Source: Bacteroidales bacterium (lineage in GTDB: Bacteria; Bacteroidota; Bacteroidia; Bacteroidales; P3). From it: a stretch of DNA of 64,000 bases. The notes under the pieces are model-generated. The model was not told the DNA's origin. It searched no databases and was given only the letters and a program-made list of their open reading frames with translations. The stretch lies in assembly GCA_017934545.1 (NCBI GenBank), contig JAGBJI010000009.1, positions 221,581 to 285,580 on the forward strand, given 5' to 3'. The stretch's first letter is position 1; every line of letters begins with the position of its first letter. The position numbers and the translations under genes were made by a program. Shown here in pieces: positions 26,811-37,000 of the stretch.

Positions 26811-27758
26811 ATGCAGGCAATTACAAAAACAAATTTCAATTTTAAAAACCAAAAAAGCCTTTACGAAGGCAAGGTCAGGGACGTTTATAATATTGACGAC
26901 AAATATCTTGCAATGGTTGTAACAGACCGTATCAGTGCTTTTGACGTGGTGCTTCCCAAAGGTATTCCGTTCAAAGGTCAGATACTTAACCAAATAGCTT
27001 CGGAATTTTTGGACATAACGCAGGATATAGTCCCTAATTGGAAGATTGCAACGCCCGACCCTATGGTTACCGTAGGAAAAAAATGCGAAGGGTTTAAGGT
27101 TGAAATGATTGTAAGGGGATATTTGGCAGGAAGTGCTTACCGTGCATATAAAGACGGGGCGCAAACTCTGTGTGGGGTTAAACTTGCGGCGGGTATGAAA
27201 GAAAACGATATGTTCCCGCAGCCTATCATCACCCCTACCACCAAAGCCGATGCAGGACACGACGAAAATATTTCCAAAGACGAGATAATCAAACAAGGCA
27301 TAGTTGCCGCCGAAGATTACGAACAAATTGAAGATTACGCATTGAAACTTTTCAAACGCGGCAGTGAGAAGGCAAAACAACAGGGTTTGATATTGGTAGA
27401 CACCAAATATGAGTTCGGAAAGTGCGGCGGCAAAATATATTTAATAGATGAGATTCACACCCCTGACTCATCACGATATTTCTATCTTGAGGGTTATGAG
27501 CAGCGTCAGTCCAAAGGCGAGAAACAACGTCAGTTGAGCAAAGAGTTCGTCCGCGAATGGTTGATGGAAAACGGATTCCAAGGCCGTCAGGGTGAGAAAG
27601 TGCCTGAAATGACCGACGAAATAATTGAGGGAATATCAAACCGTTACATAGAACTTTACGAACATTTGACGGGCAAACGCTTTGTCAAACCGACGGACAA
27701 TACGGATATTCTGCACAGAATTGAAAACAATGTCAATTCTTGGCTTGAAAGTTTGTAA
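26811..27758 (+). CDS. purC: SAICAR synthase
   Basis: Phosphoribosylaminoimidazole-succinocarboxamide synthase, joining CAIR and aspartate with ATP in purine synthesis. 315 residues, the longer form common in Bacteroidetes. [19 protein letters not shown] and [19 protein letters not shown] open the protein, followed by [16 protein letters not shown], the metal loop [12 protein letters not shown] and [11 protein letters not shown]. It leads a three-gene unit with gldH (24 bp) and uvrC (11 bp), mixing purine synthesis, gliding/secretion and repair. Confidence 0.96.
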   Translation: MQAITKTNFNFKNQKSLYEGKVRDVYNIDDKYLAMVVTDRISAFDVVLPKGIPFKGQILNQIASEFLDITQDIVPNWKIATPDPMVTVGKKCEGFKVEMIVRGYLAGSAYRAYKDGAQTLCGVKLAAGMKENDMFPQPIITPTTKADAGHDENISKDEIIKQGIVAAEDYEQIEDYALKLFKRGSEKAKQQGLILVDTKYEFGKCGGKIYLIDEIHTPDSSRYFYLEGYEQRQSKGEKQRQLSKEFVREWLMENGFQGRQGEKVPEMTDEIIEGISNRYIELYEHLTGKRFVKPTDNTDILHRIENNVNSWLESL

Positions 27759-27782
27759 GAAAAAGCATTTAAAGTTTATATA

Positions 27783-28298
27783 ATGAAACGTTGGTTTTAT
27801 TCAGCAGCCCTTGCCGCAACGGCAATACTTATATTGTCGTGCGGCAAAGGCGATGTATATAAATCGGAAGTAAGTTTTGACAACTACCTATGGGAACGTC
27901 TTACGGACAAAAAGACAATCAGTTTTGACAATATACACATCACCGACACCGATGCGGTGTATGACGTATATGTAGACATAAGACACACTCCTTATATCAA
28001 CGAAAAGCAGGTGAAATTTCTGATGAAGATAATCTCGCCCGACGGTGTGACAAGGGAATCTTCCCATACAATCAAACTTACCGACCGTTACGGTGAGAAA
28101 TGGGCGGGAGATGCTGCGGGGGATTTGATAGATATTCAGACCAAATGCAAATCCTTTATTTCTTTTCCTAAACAAGGCGATTATACAATAACCCTTACCA
28201 ACTTGGGAATGTACGCTTCAATGACGGGTATTATAAGTATAGGCGTAAAAGTTGAGAAAGCGGATTTGAAAGCTTATAAAAGCAGGGAAAACCAATAA
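27783..28298 (+). CDS. gldH: gliding motility/T9SS-associated lipoprotein GldH
   Basis: A 171-residue lipoprotein (lipobox ILILSC, acylated Cys near residue 20) matching GldH: the start of the mature part GDVYKSEVSFDNYLWER, VYDVYVDIRHTPYIN, MKIISPDG and a YTITLTNLGMYASMTGI ending. GldH is needed for gliding in Flavobacterium and is kept in non-gliding T9SS bacteria. The presence of T9SS-domain proteins in the window supports this call. The exact role is unclear. It lies between purC and uvrC, 24 and 11 bp away. Confidence 0.75.
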   Translation: MKRWFYSAALAATAILILSCGKGDVYKSEVSFDNYLWERLTDKKTISFDNIHITDTDAVYDVYVDIRHTPYINEKQVKFLMKIISPDGVTRESSHTIKLTDRYGEKWAGDAAGDLIDIQTKCKSFISFPKQGDYTITLTNLGMYASMTGIISIGVKVEKADLKAYKSRENQ

Positions 28299-28309
28299 GC
28301 ATTCCTTTT

Positions 28310-30136
28310 ATGGACAACCCGTACAAAATACTTGAAAACAACCCTTACCAGCAACATATTCTGCCTATATTGGCAACGCTTCCCTCTACACCGGGAGTAT
28401 ATCAGTATTTGGACAAAAAAGGCGAAGTTATCTACGTCGGCAAAGCCCGCAATTTGAAATCAAGGGTGTTGTCGTACTTCCGCAACGACTCTCCGCGTTC
28501 AATGAAAACGCAATTGCTCGTCCGCAAGATAGCGGATATTAAGTTCGTCCATCTGAAAAACGAAACCGAAGCGTTGTTGATGGAGAACAATCTGATAAAA
28601 ATATACAAACCGCATTACAATATACTTTTAAAAGACGACAAGACATACCCGTGGATTAGGATAACGAACGAAGATTTTCCGAGAATACTGACCACAAGAC
28701 GCATTGTACACGACGGTTCTCTGTATTTCGGTCCGTATCCTTCGGGAAAAATTCTCAAGGAACTGATGTCGCTTATCCGCCAACTGTTTTCTTACCGTAC
28801 GTGTTCGCAATTGCTTACCGAGCAAAGCATAAAGAAATCGTCCTTTCGCCCTTGCCTTAACAGTCAGATAGGACTTTGCGAAGCTCCGTGTGCGGGTCAT
28901 CAGAGCAAAGAGGATTACAACAATGATATAAACGGAATCAAACAAATCATAAAGGGAACTTTTTCGTCTTATCTCAACGAAATGAAGGACAAGATGATGT
29001 CTTTGGCACGTGAAGAGAAGTTTGAAAAAGCCCAATTGATGAAAGAACGGATTACATTGCTTGAAAATTACAGTGCAAAGAGTGCAGTGGTGAGTGCATA
29101 TTCGCACGATATGGAAGTGTATTCGTACATTGAGGATTCGGATGTGGTTTATATAAATCTTACAAAGGTGGTTGAAGGCAAGATAAACATGTCTTTTTGC
29201 ATTGAAGCGGCAAAAAAACTTGACATGACGGCGGAAGACATCTTGGCATCGGTCATTACGCAAAACCGGATGCGCATGAAATGGAATTCCAAAGAGATTA
29301 TAGTTGCCCAAAAGTTGGATTTACCCGAAGACTATGTACAACAAACCATACCCATAAGCGGAGAAAAGAAAAAATTGCTTGAATTTTCCGTTCACAATAC
29401 CACCGCTTACCGATTGCAAAAGATAAACAAACAGAAAATAATTGACCCCGGACGGTGGGCAAACAAGGTTGTGTTGGAAATGCAGCGTGATTTGCACTTG
29501 GACCGTCCGCCGCATCACATAGAGTGTTTTGACAATTCAAACATACAGGGCAACCAACCCGTAGCCTCGTGTGTGGTTTTCCGTGAAGGCAAACCGTCAA
29601 ACAAAGAATACAGACATTACAATGTAAAATCGGTTGTAGGACCCGATGATTTTGCTTCAATGCGTGAGATAGTATACAGGCGTTATTCCCGCTTGGAACA
29701 AGAAGGCAAACAGTTGCCTGACCTGATTGTCATAGACGGAGGCAAAGGTCAGCTGTCAAGTGCATGCTTTGCTCTCAAGCAGGCGGGAGTTTACGACAAG
29801 GTAATAGTAATCGGTCTGGCCAAAAAGTTGGAAGAAATTTATTTTCCCGAAGACCCGAACCCTATATGCTTGGATAAACGGTGCCACACCTTGCAGATAA
29901 TTCAGCATATACGCGACGAAGCACACCGTTTCGGCATTACGTTTCACCGCAATCAGCGTTCACGCTCCACGTTCCGCACCCAACTGACCGACATTGACGG
30001 AATAGGGGAAAAAACCGCACAGGACCTGCTGTTGAAATTCACTTCCGTTGCCAAGATAAAGAATGCGGCGTTGGAAGAATTAGAATTGTGCGTTGGCAAA
30101 AGCAAAGCACAGAAAGTTTACTCTTATTTCCACTGA
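28310..30136 (+). CDS. uvrC: excinuclease ABC subunit C
   Basis: Nucleotide excision repair nuclease that makes both incisions around UvrB-bound damage. 608 residues. The N-terminal GIY-YIG domain has STPGVYQYLDKKGEVIYVGKA and KSRVLSYF; a four-Cys-like cluster CLNSQIGLCEAPC follows. The UVR motif (EKFEKAQLMKERITLLE) comes near 235, then the RNase H-like domain (ECFDNSNIQG, VIDGGKGQLSSA, IGLAKKLEEIY), and a C-terminal helix-hairpin-helix TDIDGIGEKTAQDLL. Its stop codon is only 2 bp from that of the convergent flippase gene, with no terminator between. Confidence 0.96.
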   Translation: MDNPYKILENNPYQQHILPILATLPSTPGVYQYLDKKGEVIYVGKARNLKSRVLSYFRNDSPRSMKTQLLVRKIADIKFVHLKNETEALLMENNLIKIYKPHYNILLKDDKTYPWIRITNEDFPRILTTRRIVHDGSLYFGPYPSGKILKELMSLIRQLFSYRTCSQLLTEQSIKKSSFRPCLNSQIGLCEAPCAGHQSKEDYNNDINGIKQIIKGTFSSYLNEMKDKMMSLAREEKFEKAQLMKERITLLENYSAKSAVVSAYSHDMEVYSYIEDSDVVYINLTKVVEGKINMSFCIEAAKKLDMTAEDILASVITQNRMRMKWNSKEIIVAQKLDLPEDYVQQTIPISGEKKKLLEFSVHNTTAYRLQKINKQKIIDPGRWANKVVLEMQRDLHLDRPPHHIECFDNSNIQGNQPVASCVVFREGKPSNKEYRHYNVKSVVGPDDFASMREIVYRRYSRLEQEGKQLPDLIVIDGGKGQLSSACFALKQAGVYDKVIVIGLAKKLEEIYFPEDPNPICLDKRCHTLQIIQHIRDEAHRFGITFHRNQRSRSTFRTQLTDIDGIGEKTAQDLLLKFTSVAKIKNAALEELELCVGKSKAQKVYSYFH

Positions 30137-30138
30137 AT

Positions 30139-31686
30139 TTATTTAATAAAACGGGCAAGAAAAGCAAATCTTCCCGAAGCCAAAAGGGCGTTAAGCGTTT
30201 GTTTTTCGCTCTTTGTAAAACCTGCATACAGCATATAAACAATGCACAATATATCGGTCAACAGGGCAAAGACTATTTTCATTGCAAAATTAAGGCTTAA
30301 AAACGTCTGCATTGCATACCACACGGCAATTGTAAACGCAGTTAAGACTACGCAAGGCAATATTACCGAACGCAGATAGGCTTTGACATCCATCAAAGCG
30401 ACCTTTTTCGCTATCAAAGATATAGCCGCAACGTCCAAAATTTCAAAAATCATCACCAATACAAACACATATTGTTTCGGCATTCCGTATTTCAATCCGA
30501 AGTAAGACAGGATTACGGGCATAAGCAACAATATTCCCTCGCATATCTGGTAATATTTCAATTTACCGACTGCCTTGAATATTATGTCTATTTGTTGATG
30601 CAAACCCGACACCAATGTGTTGAGCAACAATATCCGCAAAAAACTCACGGCATAAGCAGGCACTTCGCCAAGCCAAAGATACAACACATCGTGCGTGGCA
30701 AACAACAAAGGGACTACAAGCAGCAAATCCAATATAAACACAACTTTTGATGCACAAAACATTATGCCGTACATCCTGCCCGTATTGCCTTGGGCGCAGT
30801 TGCGCGTTATGGCCGGATTGACCACAACGGTAACATTGTTGATAAACATGTTGACCGCACTGCGTACTTGGTACGCAAGACCCCTTGCGGTGTTGACCGC
30901 AGTGGAACCGAACATATTCAACAGCATGTTCAATCCGTTTTGGGTAACGGTGAACGCCGCATTGCCGAAAAACTGCCACCCCGCAAAGATGACCATATGC
31001 TTCAAAAGCGAACGGTCGTATACTTTCTTCAGTCTGCATTCGGAGAAATTTTTAACGCAATATGCAATGGTGGCAATACGTATTGCCAAAGTGACGGCAA
31101 AAACCGATACGCCGTAAAAGACAAGCCCGTCCGTTGCCATAAAAGGCAATACCAACACGGCAACAAGTTTCAGCACGCCGTCCGCAAGCGACATCACGGC
31201 ATAAAAGCCCATCTTTTCGTGGGCTATAACCGCAGCGTCGTATGCCGTAGTTACGATATATGCCACTGTAGAGAACAACGAAAGTTGGAATACCGTCTTT
31301 GCAGCCGCCATCCTGTCGGGCGATATGTTTGCCTTGTTGTTCAAAAACCATATTCCCGCAATTTCCACCAATATGACGAACCCTACGGCTATTACGGTGT
31401 TGATGTATATGCTTGTATTGAAGACCGTACAGAGTTTTTTTGAGTCGTTTTCACCCATGACATAGTTAAAAAATCTTTGGGTTGAGGAAGTAAACAACAC
31501 TTTTATTGACTCAAAAACCGCAACCACGCTGCCTACAAGCGAAAAAATGCCGAAGTCGTCTATGCCCAAGCGTTTCAAAAGTATGCGTGAGGTATAAAAA
31601 TAGATTATTGTCAGCAATGCCATACGGCAATACATGACTATAGTGTTTTTAGCCAACGTTTTGCTTTGTCGGTTTGTCTGTTCCAC
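30139..31686 (-). CDS. Wzx-like polysaccharide/lipid-linked oligosaccharide flippase
   Basis: A 515-residue polytopic inner-membrane protein with about 14 membrane segments. Its N-terminus (LAKNTIVMYCRMALLTIIYF, SRILLKRLGIDDFGIFSLVG) is typical of Bacteroides polysaccharide exporters in the MATE/MVF superfamily. Such proteins flip undecaprenyl-linked O-antigen or capsule units. No glycosyltransferase cluster is adjacent, so it may act with a dispersed pathway. It is preceded on its strand by tRNA-Arg and a terminator-like hairpin, so transcription may come from read-through. It is tail-to-tail with uvrC. Confidence 0.85.
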   Translation of the reverse strand: MEQTNRQSKTLAKNTIVMYCRMALLTIIYFYTSRILLKRLGIDDFGIFSLVGSVVAVFESIKVLFTSSTQRFFNYVMGENDSKKLCTVFNTSIYINTVIAVGFVILVEIAGIWFLNNKANISPDRMAAAKTVFQLSLFSTVAYIVTTAYDAAVIAHEKMGFYAVMSLADGVLKLVAVLVLPFMATDGLVFYGVSVFAVTLAIRIATIAYCVKNFSECRLKKVYDRSLLKHMVIFAGWQFFGNAAFTVTQNGLNMLLNMFGSTAVNTARGLAYQVRSAVNMFINNVTVVVNPAITRNCAQGNTGRMYGIMFCASKVVFILDLLLVVPLLFATHDVLYLWLGEVPAYAVSFLRILLLNTLVSGLHQQIDIIFKAVGKLKYYQICEGILLLMPVILSYFGLKYGMPKQYVFVLVMIFEILDVAAISLIAKKVALMDVKAYLRSVILPCVVLTAFTIAVWYAMQTFLSLNFAMKIVFALLTDILCIVYMLYAGFTKSEKQTLNALLASGRFAFLARFIK

Positions 31687-31750
31687 GCTTTTTAAAATAT
31701 TGTTCAGTTATATGTTATACAACATTCAGGGTTTAAAAGTTACAAAAAGA

Positions 31751-31776
31751 CCCGTTTTGCATACAATCAAAACGGG
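31751..31776 (-). terminator. terminator after tRNA-Arg
   Basis: A 9-bp perfect stem CCCGTTTTG/CAAAACGGG between tRNA-Arg and the flippase start; on the minus strand it runs into TCTTTTTG. Confidence 0.65.
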
Positions 31777-31805
31777 CTGAAACGAGTAGTAAAAAATTCC
31801 TTTTG

Positions 31806-31879
31806 TGATCCCAGAAGGATTCAAACCTTCAACCGCTTGATCCGTAGTCAAGTACTCTATTCAGTTGAGCTATGGGACC
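31806..31879 (-). tRNA. tRNA-Arg (ACG)
   Basis: A 74-nt cloverleaf on the minus strand. Acceptor GGTCCCA pairs with TGGGATC, the anticodon arm is CTTGA-CTACGGA-TCAAG with anticodon ACG, and the discriminator is A. CCA is not encoded. Confidence 0.95.
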
Positions 31880-31969
31880 GTTTTTTTTATTCAAAAAAAC
31901 CGCAACCTTTATTACCTTCAGCTGAATCAGTTTCAGACTTTCAGGCCACCTGCTGCTGTTTTCAGAGTG

Positions 31970-31977
31970 CAAAATTA
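31970..31977 (-). promoter_or_regulatory. promoter of tRNA-Arg
   Basis: TAATTTTG on the minus strand, 90 bp upstream of the tRNA 5' end. Confidence 0.45.
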
Positions 31978-32115
31978 CAACTTTTTTCAATACTGACAAT
32001 ATTTTGGGTGATTTTTTTTGAAAAAACATTTTTTCTTTCTCTTTTTCTTTTTGCATTTTCATAATTTTCTGTTGCCCTTTTACTGTTTTTTGCCGCCCCT
32101 TGTGTTTTAAATTTT

Positions 32116-32220
32116 GCCCCTTGCGAAAGTAACTTCAAAAAAATGTGATTTTTTGAGTGAAAAAACCTATTTTTTTGAGGCAAAAAATATGGTTTTTTCG
32201 CACTTACTTTCGCAAAGGGC
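32116..32220. repeat. family A 105-bp element, copy A5
   Basis: Termini GCCCCTTGCGAAAGTAAC and CTTACTTTCGCAAAGGGC; cores TGTGA, CCTAT and TATGG. Outer arms with GCCGCCC words reach about 32090 and 32265. With tRNA-Arg, its promoter and the purE promoter, it accounts for the 31687-32416 gap. Confidence 0.9.
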
Positions 32221-32344
32221 AAAAATTATATGCAGAAGGGCGGCAGAAAACACTAAAGGGGCGGATATAAAGTATTGAAGAAGTATTTTGCGGATAAGAA
32301 CGTGATTTTGCGGCGGTAATGTTTTTTCTTTAAAAAACTCTTTG

Positions 32345-32352
32345 TAACTTTG
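32345..32352 (+). promoter_or_regulatory. promoter of purE
   Basis: TAACTTTG, 65 bp before the purE ATG. Confidence 0.6.
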
Positions 32353-32416
32353 CATTTTTAAGCAATGCCGCCACTGAAAAAACGGTATTTGCACGGAAAA
32401 TTAACACTTAAATGTA

Positions 32417-32923
32417 ATGAAACCATTAGTAAGTATAATCATGGGCAGCACTTCCGATTACGAAGTGATGAAAAAAGCTGCCGATTTCCTTGACCAAACG
32501 GATATACCGTTTGAACTTAACGCTTTAAGTGCGCACCGCACGGCAGACAAAGTGAGCGAATTTGCACGCAACGCCCAAGCTCGCGGAATAAAAGTGATTA
32601 TAGCGGGTGCAGGTATGGCTGCGGCTCTTCCGGGTGCTATTGCAGCCGAAACGTCTTTGCCTGTAATCGGCGTACCTATCAAGGGAATGTTGGACGGATT
32701 GGATTCGGTTTTGAGCATGCTGCAAATGCCTCCGGGAATACCCGTTGCCACGGTTGCGGTCAACGGAGCGTTGAATGCCGCAATACTTGCCGTTGAGATA
32801 CTGTCGCTTACTGACAAAACGATAAATGAAAAAATGACGGCTTACAAGGCAGGATTGAAAGACAAAATAGTCAAAGCCAACGAAGAATTGGCAACAAAAG
32901 AGTTTAAAAACAGAGTTTTATAG
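32417..32923 (+). CDS. purE: N5-carboxyaminoimidazole ribonucleotide mutase
   Basis: Class I PurE, converting N5-CAIR to CAIR in purine synthesis. 168 residues, normal length. IIMGSTSDYEVMKKAADFL (phosphate-binding GSxSD), ALSAHRTAD, IAGAGMAAALPGAIAAET and PVIGVPIKGMLDGLDSVLSMLQMPPGIPV-type segments (shown split: GVPIKGMLDGLDS, MPPGIPVATVAVNGA) are all present. purK is not adjacent. The next gene, a kinase-deaminase fusion, starts 21 bp later and continues the nucleotide theme. Confidence 0.96.
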   Translation: MKPLVSIIMGSTSDYEVMKKAADFLDQTDIPFELNALSAHRTADKVSEFARNAQARGIKVIIAGAGMAAALPGAIAAETSLPVIGVPIKGMLDGLDSVLSMLQMPPGIPVATVAVNGALNAAILAVEILSLTDKTINEKMTAYKAGLKDKIVKANEELATKEFKNRVL

Positions 32924-32944
32924 CAGTACATACGGTTTTGCATT

Positions 32945-33973
32945 ATGTTAGTTATAGGTATAACGGGAACACTCGGTGCAGGAAAAGGCACGGTGGTGGA
33001 AATGTTTAAAGAAAAAGGCTTCGTGCATTATTCAGCCCGTGATTTCTTAAAGAAAAGGGTGCAATCCATGGGTTTGGAAGTAAACCGTGACACTCTGACC
33101 GAGGTTGCCAACAACGCACGCAGACTTGAGGGCGGCGGTTTTATAGCAAAAGGATTGTTGAAAGAAGCCGAAAAGGAAGGCAAAAACTGTATAATAGAGA
33201 GCATACGCAACATCAAAGAAGTGGAATACTTAAAGCAAAACGCTGATTTCACTCTTTTGTGCGTAGATGCCGACATCAACATACGTTATCAGCGTATACG
33301 CCTCCGCCAAAGCGAAACGGACAACGTGGATTTTGACACTTTCGTTGCCAACGAACGCCGTGAGATGCAGTCCGAGGACGAAAACAAACAAAATTTAGGT
33401 GCAGTCATGCGTATGGCTGACTATACTATTGACAACGGTTCGGATTTGCAGCACTTGCAAATGCAGGTAAACCGGATTATGAACAGTTTGGGTGTCAACA
33501 AACGGCCGTCATGGGACGAATATTTTTCGGAGATAGTCAAAACAGTTGCCAAAAGGGCTACGTGCGACAGAGGCCGGAGCGGGTGCGTTATAGTCAAAGA
33601 CCGTCAGATATTGGTAACGGGCTATGTAGGGTCGCCTACGGGTATGCCGCATTGCGACGAGGCAGGTCATTTGTTCAAAAAAACGGTGGACGAAAACGGC
33701 GAGATAAGCACGCATTGCGTACGTACAGTGCATGCGGAACAAAACGCCATATGTCAGGCAGCCAAACGCGGCATATCGCTTGAGGGTTCAACTCTCTATT
33801 GCACCATGACGCCGTGCCGTACATGTGCCATGATGATTATCAACTGCGGAATAAAGCGCGTGGTATGTCAAAACAAATATCACAGCGGGCAGGAAAGCGA
33901 AAGCATGTTCGCACAGGCAGGCATACAACTGGATTTTATCAGCACCGATGTTATGAAATATGACAATCAATAA
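32945..33973 (+). CDS. P-loop kinase-like domain fused to deoxycytidylate deaminase
   Basis: A 342-residue two-domain protein. Residues 1 to about 175 are a P-loop nucleotide or dephospho-CoA kinase-like domain (GITGTLGAGKGTV Walker A near 5-17, IIESIRNIKEVEYL, RYQRIRLRQSET lid-like basic stretch). Residues about 185-342 are a zinc dCMP deaminase: WDEYFSEIVKTVAKRATC, VRTVHAEQNAI (HAE zinc and catalytic Glu) and MTPCRTCAMMI (PCxxC). Predicted reaction is dCMP to dUMP for thymidylate synthesis; the kinase part may be regulatory. The domain order is the same as in the antiviral deaminases AvcD/DcdV, but the neighbour is purE and no small RNA partner is visible. The gene ends at a strong hairpin. 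Confidence 0.85.
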   Translation: MLVIGITGTLGAGKGTVVEMFKEKGFVHYSARDFLKKRVQSMGLEVNRDTLTEVANNARRLEGGGFIAKGLLKEAEKEGKNCIIESIRNIKEVEYLKQNADFTLLCVDADINIRYQRIRLRQSETDNVDFDTFVANERREMQSEDENKQNLGAVMRMADYTIDNGSDLQHLQMQVNRIMNSLGVNKRPSWDEYFSEIVKTVAKRATCDRGRSGCVIVKDRQILVTGYVGSPTGMPHCDEAGHLFKKTVDENGEISTHCVRTVHAEQNAICQAAKRGISLEGSTLYCTMTPCRTCAMMIINCGIKRVVCQNKYHSGQESESMFAQAGIQLDFISTDVMKYDNQ

Positions 33974-33978
33974 ACGGA

Positions 33979-34008
33979 TTATCCGTTCTGACAAGTCAGA
34001 ACGGATAA
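33979..34008. terminator. bidirectional terminator, overlaps stop of waaA-tamL fusion
   Basis: A 14-bp stem TTATCCGTTCTGAC with AA loop. It serves two convergent genes, and its right arm includes the last codons of the minus-strand gene. Confidence 0.8.
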
Positions 34009-37000
34009 CCTATTCCGAATTGTACGTTTATATCTTTGAATTTAGTGTTGTTCAAAACAAAACGGTCTTCGGTTTCTTTCGCAGGGTCCCAAGCCTTAAC
34101 GGCAAAATCAAATCTTAAAATAAACACCTGTATGTCTATTCTGGCACCCAAACCTATACCCGTTGCCAATTCCTTGTAAAAATCTTTGCTTATCTTACCG
34201 CCTTCCAAGCCTTGTTGGTCGTTAAGAGTCCATATGTTGCCCATATCCACGAATGCTGCACCCTCCAACGGACCTGCTACAGGAAAACGGTACTCAAAAC
34301 TTGCACCCAAAGCCATATCGCCCGCACGGTCGTAACGCATATTGCCCGTCGGTTTGCTGCTTCCTGGTCCCAAAGCACGCAGTTGCCATGCACGTATGTT
34401 GTTTGCTCCGCCGCCGAAAAACGCTTTCTCGTAAGGCAGCGACTGTGCATTGCCGTAACAATAGCCCGCACCGCCGTAAATTTTATAAACAAACGACGTT
34501 TTCTTGGTCAGGTATTTGTATTTGATAAAAGATACGTCGCTGCGTACATATTGTGAAAACGGTATATTGAATATTGTATAATGGTCTTCGCCGTCTTTGC
34601 TCAAATTGAACGCCATAGAATACAAATCCAACACGTTTCCCGCCGTTTCAACGTTGAGTGTAAAGTGACGGAAGTTCTCTTTTTGGTTTACGGTTTGGCC
34701 GTTGTAAACATACGAAAAACGCATTGCCATCACCAAGTGGTCGGACATTTGGTATTGAATACGCTTATCCATGGTTTTAATCATCTCCGCATAGTTGTTA
34801 TCGGTGATTGTCATGTTGACATAGTTGACTTCCAACGGAATGAAACTGAAATATTTTTTGTCGGAAGTATTCCATGAATATCCGTAGTTAAGATTGAATA
34901 TGGAGCGTTCGTAATAATAACGTTTTTGAATGTTATATCCTGTTTTTATACTCGTATGCGGATGGAATTTCATTGAGTAGAACGAAGTTGAAAACGGAGC
35001 CAAAAAACGCGGAAGTTCTATTCCTGCATCCAAACCAGCCTCAAAAGCATTGAAGATGTCCCAACCCGAATTGGTGTTTCCTTTTTTGAATACATTGCTG
35101 TTTATTTCCGCCGCAAGTTTAAGATTTGTTGAGAATATTTCCGCACCGTGCAACAGATTTTTGTCCGTATACGCCAAATTGCCTTCCATTCCCAAGTTGG
35201 AAGAATTGTCGTTCAATGCCGCATTGTTGTTGGCCGAATAGTTAAATTCAAACGATGAAGACAGGCTGACGGGCTTGTTACGCGTCAGACGTATATAACA
35301 AGCCAAATCGTTTGTGTCTTTAATTTTGTCGGTTATGTCTTCGTACGAAATATCTATATATTTAAAATTTCTCAATTGAAACAACGACGAATATGTGTTG
35401 GCACTTGCCGAAGGCGAAAACAGATTGTTGTTTTGCATAAGTATGCACCGCATTATTGATTTGGCTTTTATGCCCGGTTGGGTCGTGTTGTTGATAAAAT
35501 AAAGCGGAGTTACGGCATAACCTTTTTGCTGTTTGTGGAAATATCTTATGGTGTCAATGTCGGGAATGTAGTCAGGCGATGTCGGAGATATATAATTGGG
35601 TTGGATATATATCCTTGATATCTTGTAAGGTTTATGTTTGCCCGCCGTATTTGCCGAAGTGTCGGGATTGGAAGCGGGATTTTTGACAATCATTATCACT
35701 TTTGTCTTGTCCGTTCCCTGCGTTGTGTCCACGTTAAACACTATATATTTAGGTGCAAAAGCATAGTAGCCCTGTTCAAGCATACCTTGGGCAACTTGGG
35801 TACGCAATGCTGAAATATTATCTTCGTTATACCACGTTCCTTTTCTTATAGGATTGTCCTTCAAAAGCAAAGACACGGTATTGTACAAAGCACTGTCCTC
35901 GGTAACATACATAAACGTGTCTATAACCGCACGGTTGGGGGCATTGATGTCGTATACCACCGTTCTGCGTTTGTTGTAAAAACTCCACGGAGCGTACCAT
36001 CGCCTTACCTGTTTCTGATAAGAAGTTACCTGTGCGTCAAAACACCCGTGTGTTTTCAGATAAGTCTTTATGTTTTTGCAGGAAACTTCGGTTTGGTTGT
36101 CATCTATCTCCACCGGTTTGTCGCCTACGGTGCGTAAAACGTACTTTTCAAAGAAATTGCATGTGCTGTCGTCGCCTTGTCTTGACATGGAATAGATATA
36201 CATTCCCATCTTCATGCCTAACAACTTGTGATTGGGGTCTTGCTGAACGTAGTTTATAACATTGCCTTTTGAGATGGTTTTGTTGTTAACCGCAATCTTA
36301 TTCTTGCTTAACAAATATCCGTCTTTGCTTAAATGCCGGTTGGGAGAGCAGGAACACATAATCACTATTGCAACTATCAGAAGCGACACATGCTTAAGTA
36401 TTTTCGCCGTTGCTCCTACGTTATCTCTGACATATTTACCCGCAATGTCCGAAAACTTTTTGCGTTTGTTATCATCTGTCAGCATACTTTCAGCCCATGA
36501 ACAGAGTTGATGCTTATCTTTTATCTCACATGCCGCACCTGATTGCAACAACTGCGACGCTTCCCGGAATTTTTTGTTGTTCGGACCGAATGCTACGGGT
36601 TTTGAAAATACCGCAGCCTCCAATATATTGTGTATTCCTTCGCCGAAACCGCCTCCGATGTACGCAATATCGCACACGGAATAAAGATACATCAATATGC
36701 CTATGCTGTCTATTATGATACAACCGTAATCGGATACAGTGTTTTCATCTGCACGGGAAAGCAATACAGAATTGTCAAACATGTCAAGCAATTTGTTTAC
36801 ATGCAAAGTGTCCGTCAGATGCGGAGCAATGATGAATTTACAGTCGGTTTTACCCTCTTTTCCGAATTTATTGTAAACATACTGCAACAAAACTTCGTCT
36901 TCAGGCCAAGAACTGCCCGCTAACAACACCTTGTTATCACCGCAAAACGCTTCTATTATCGAAAAATGTTTGTGTTCAAGGCTCATTTGATAAACTCTGT

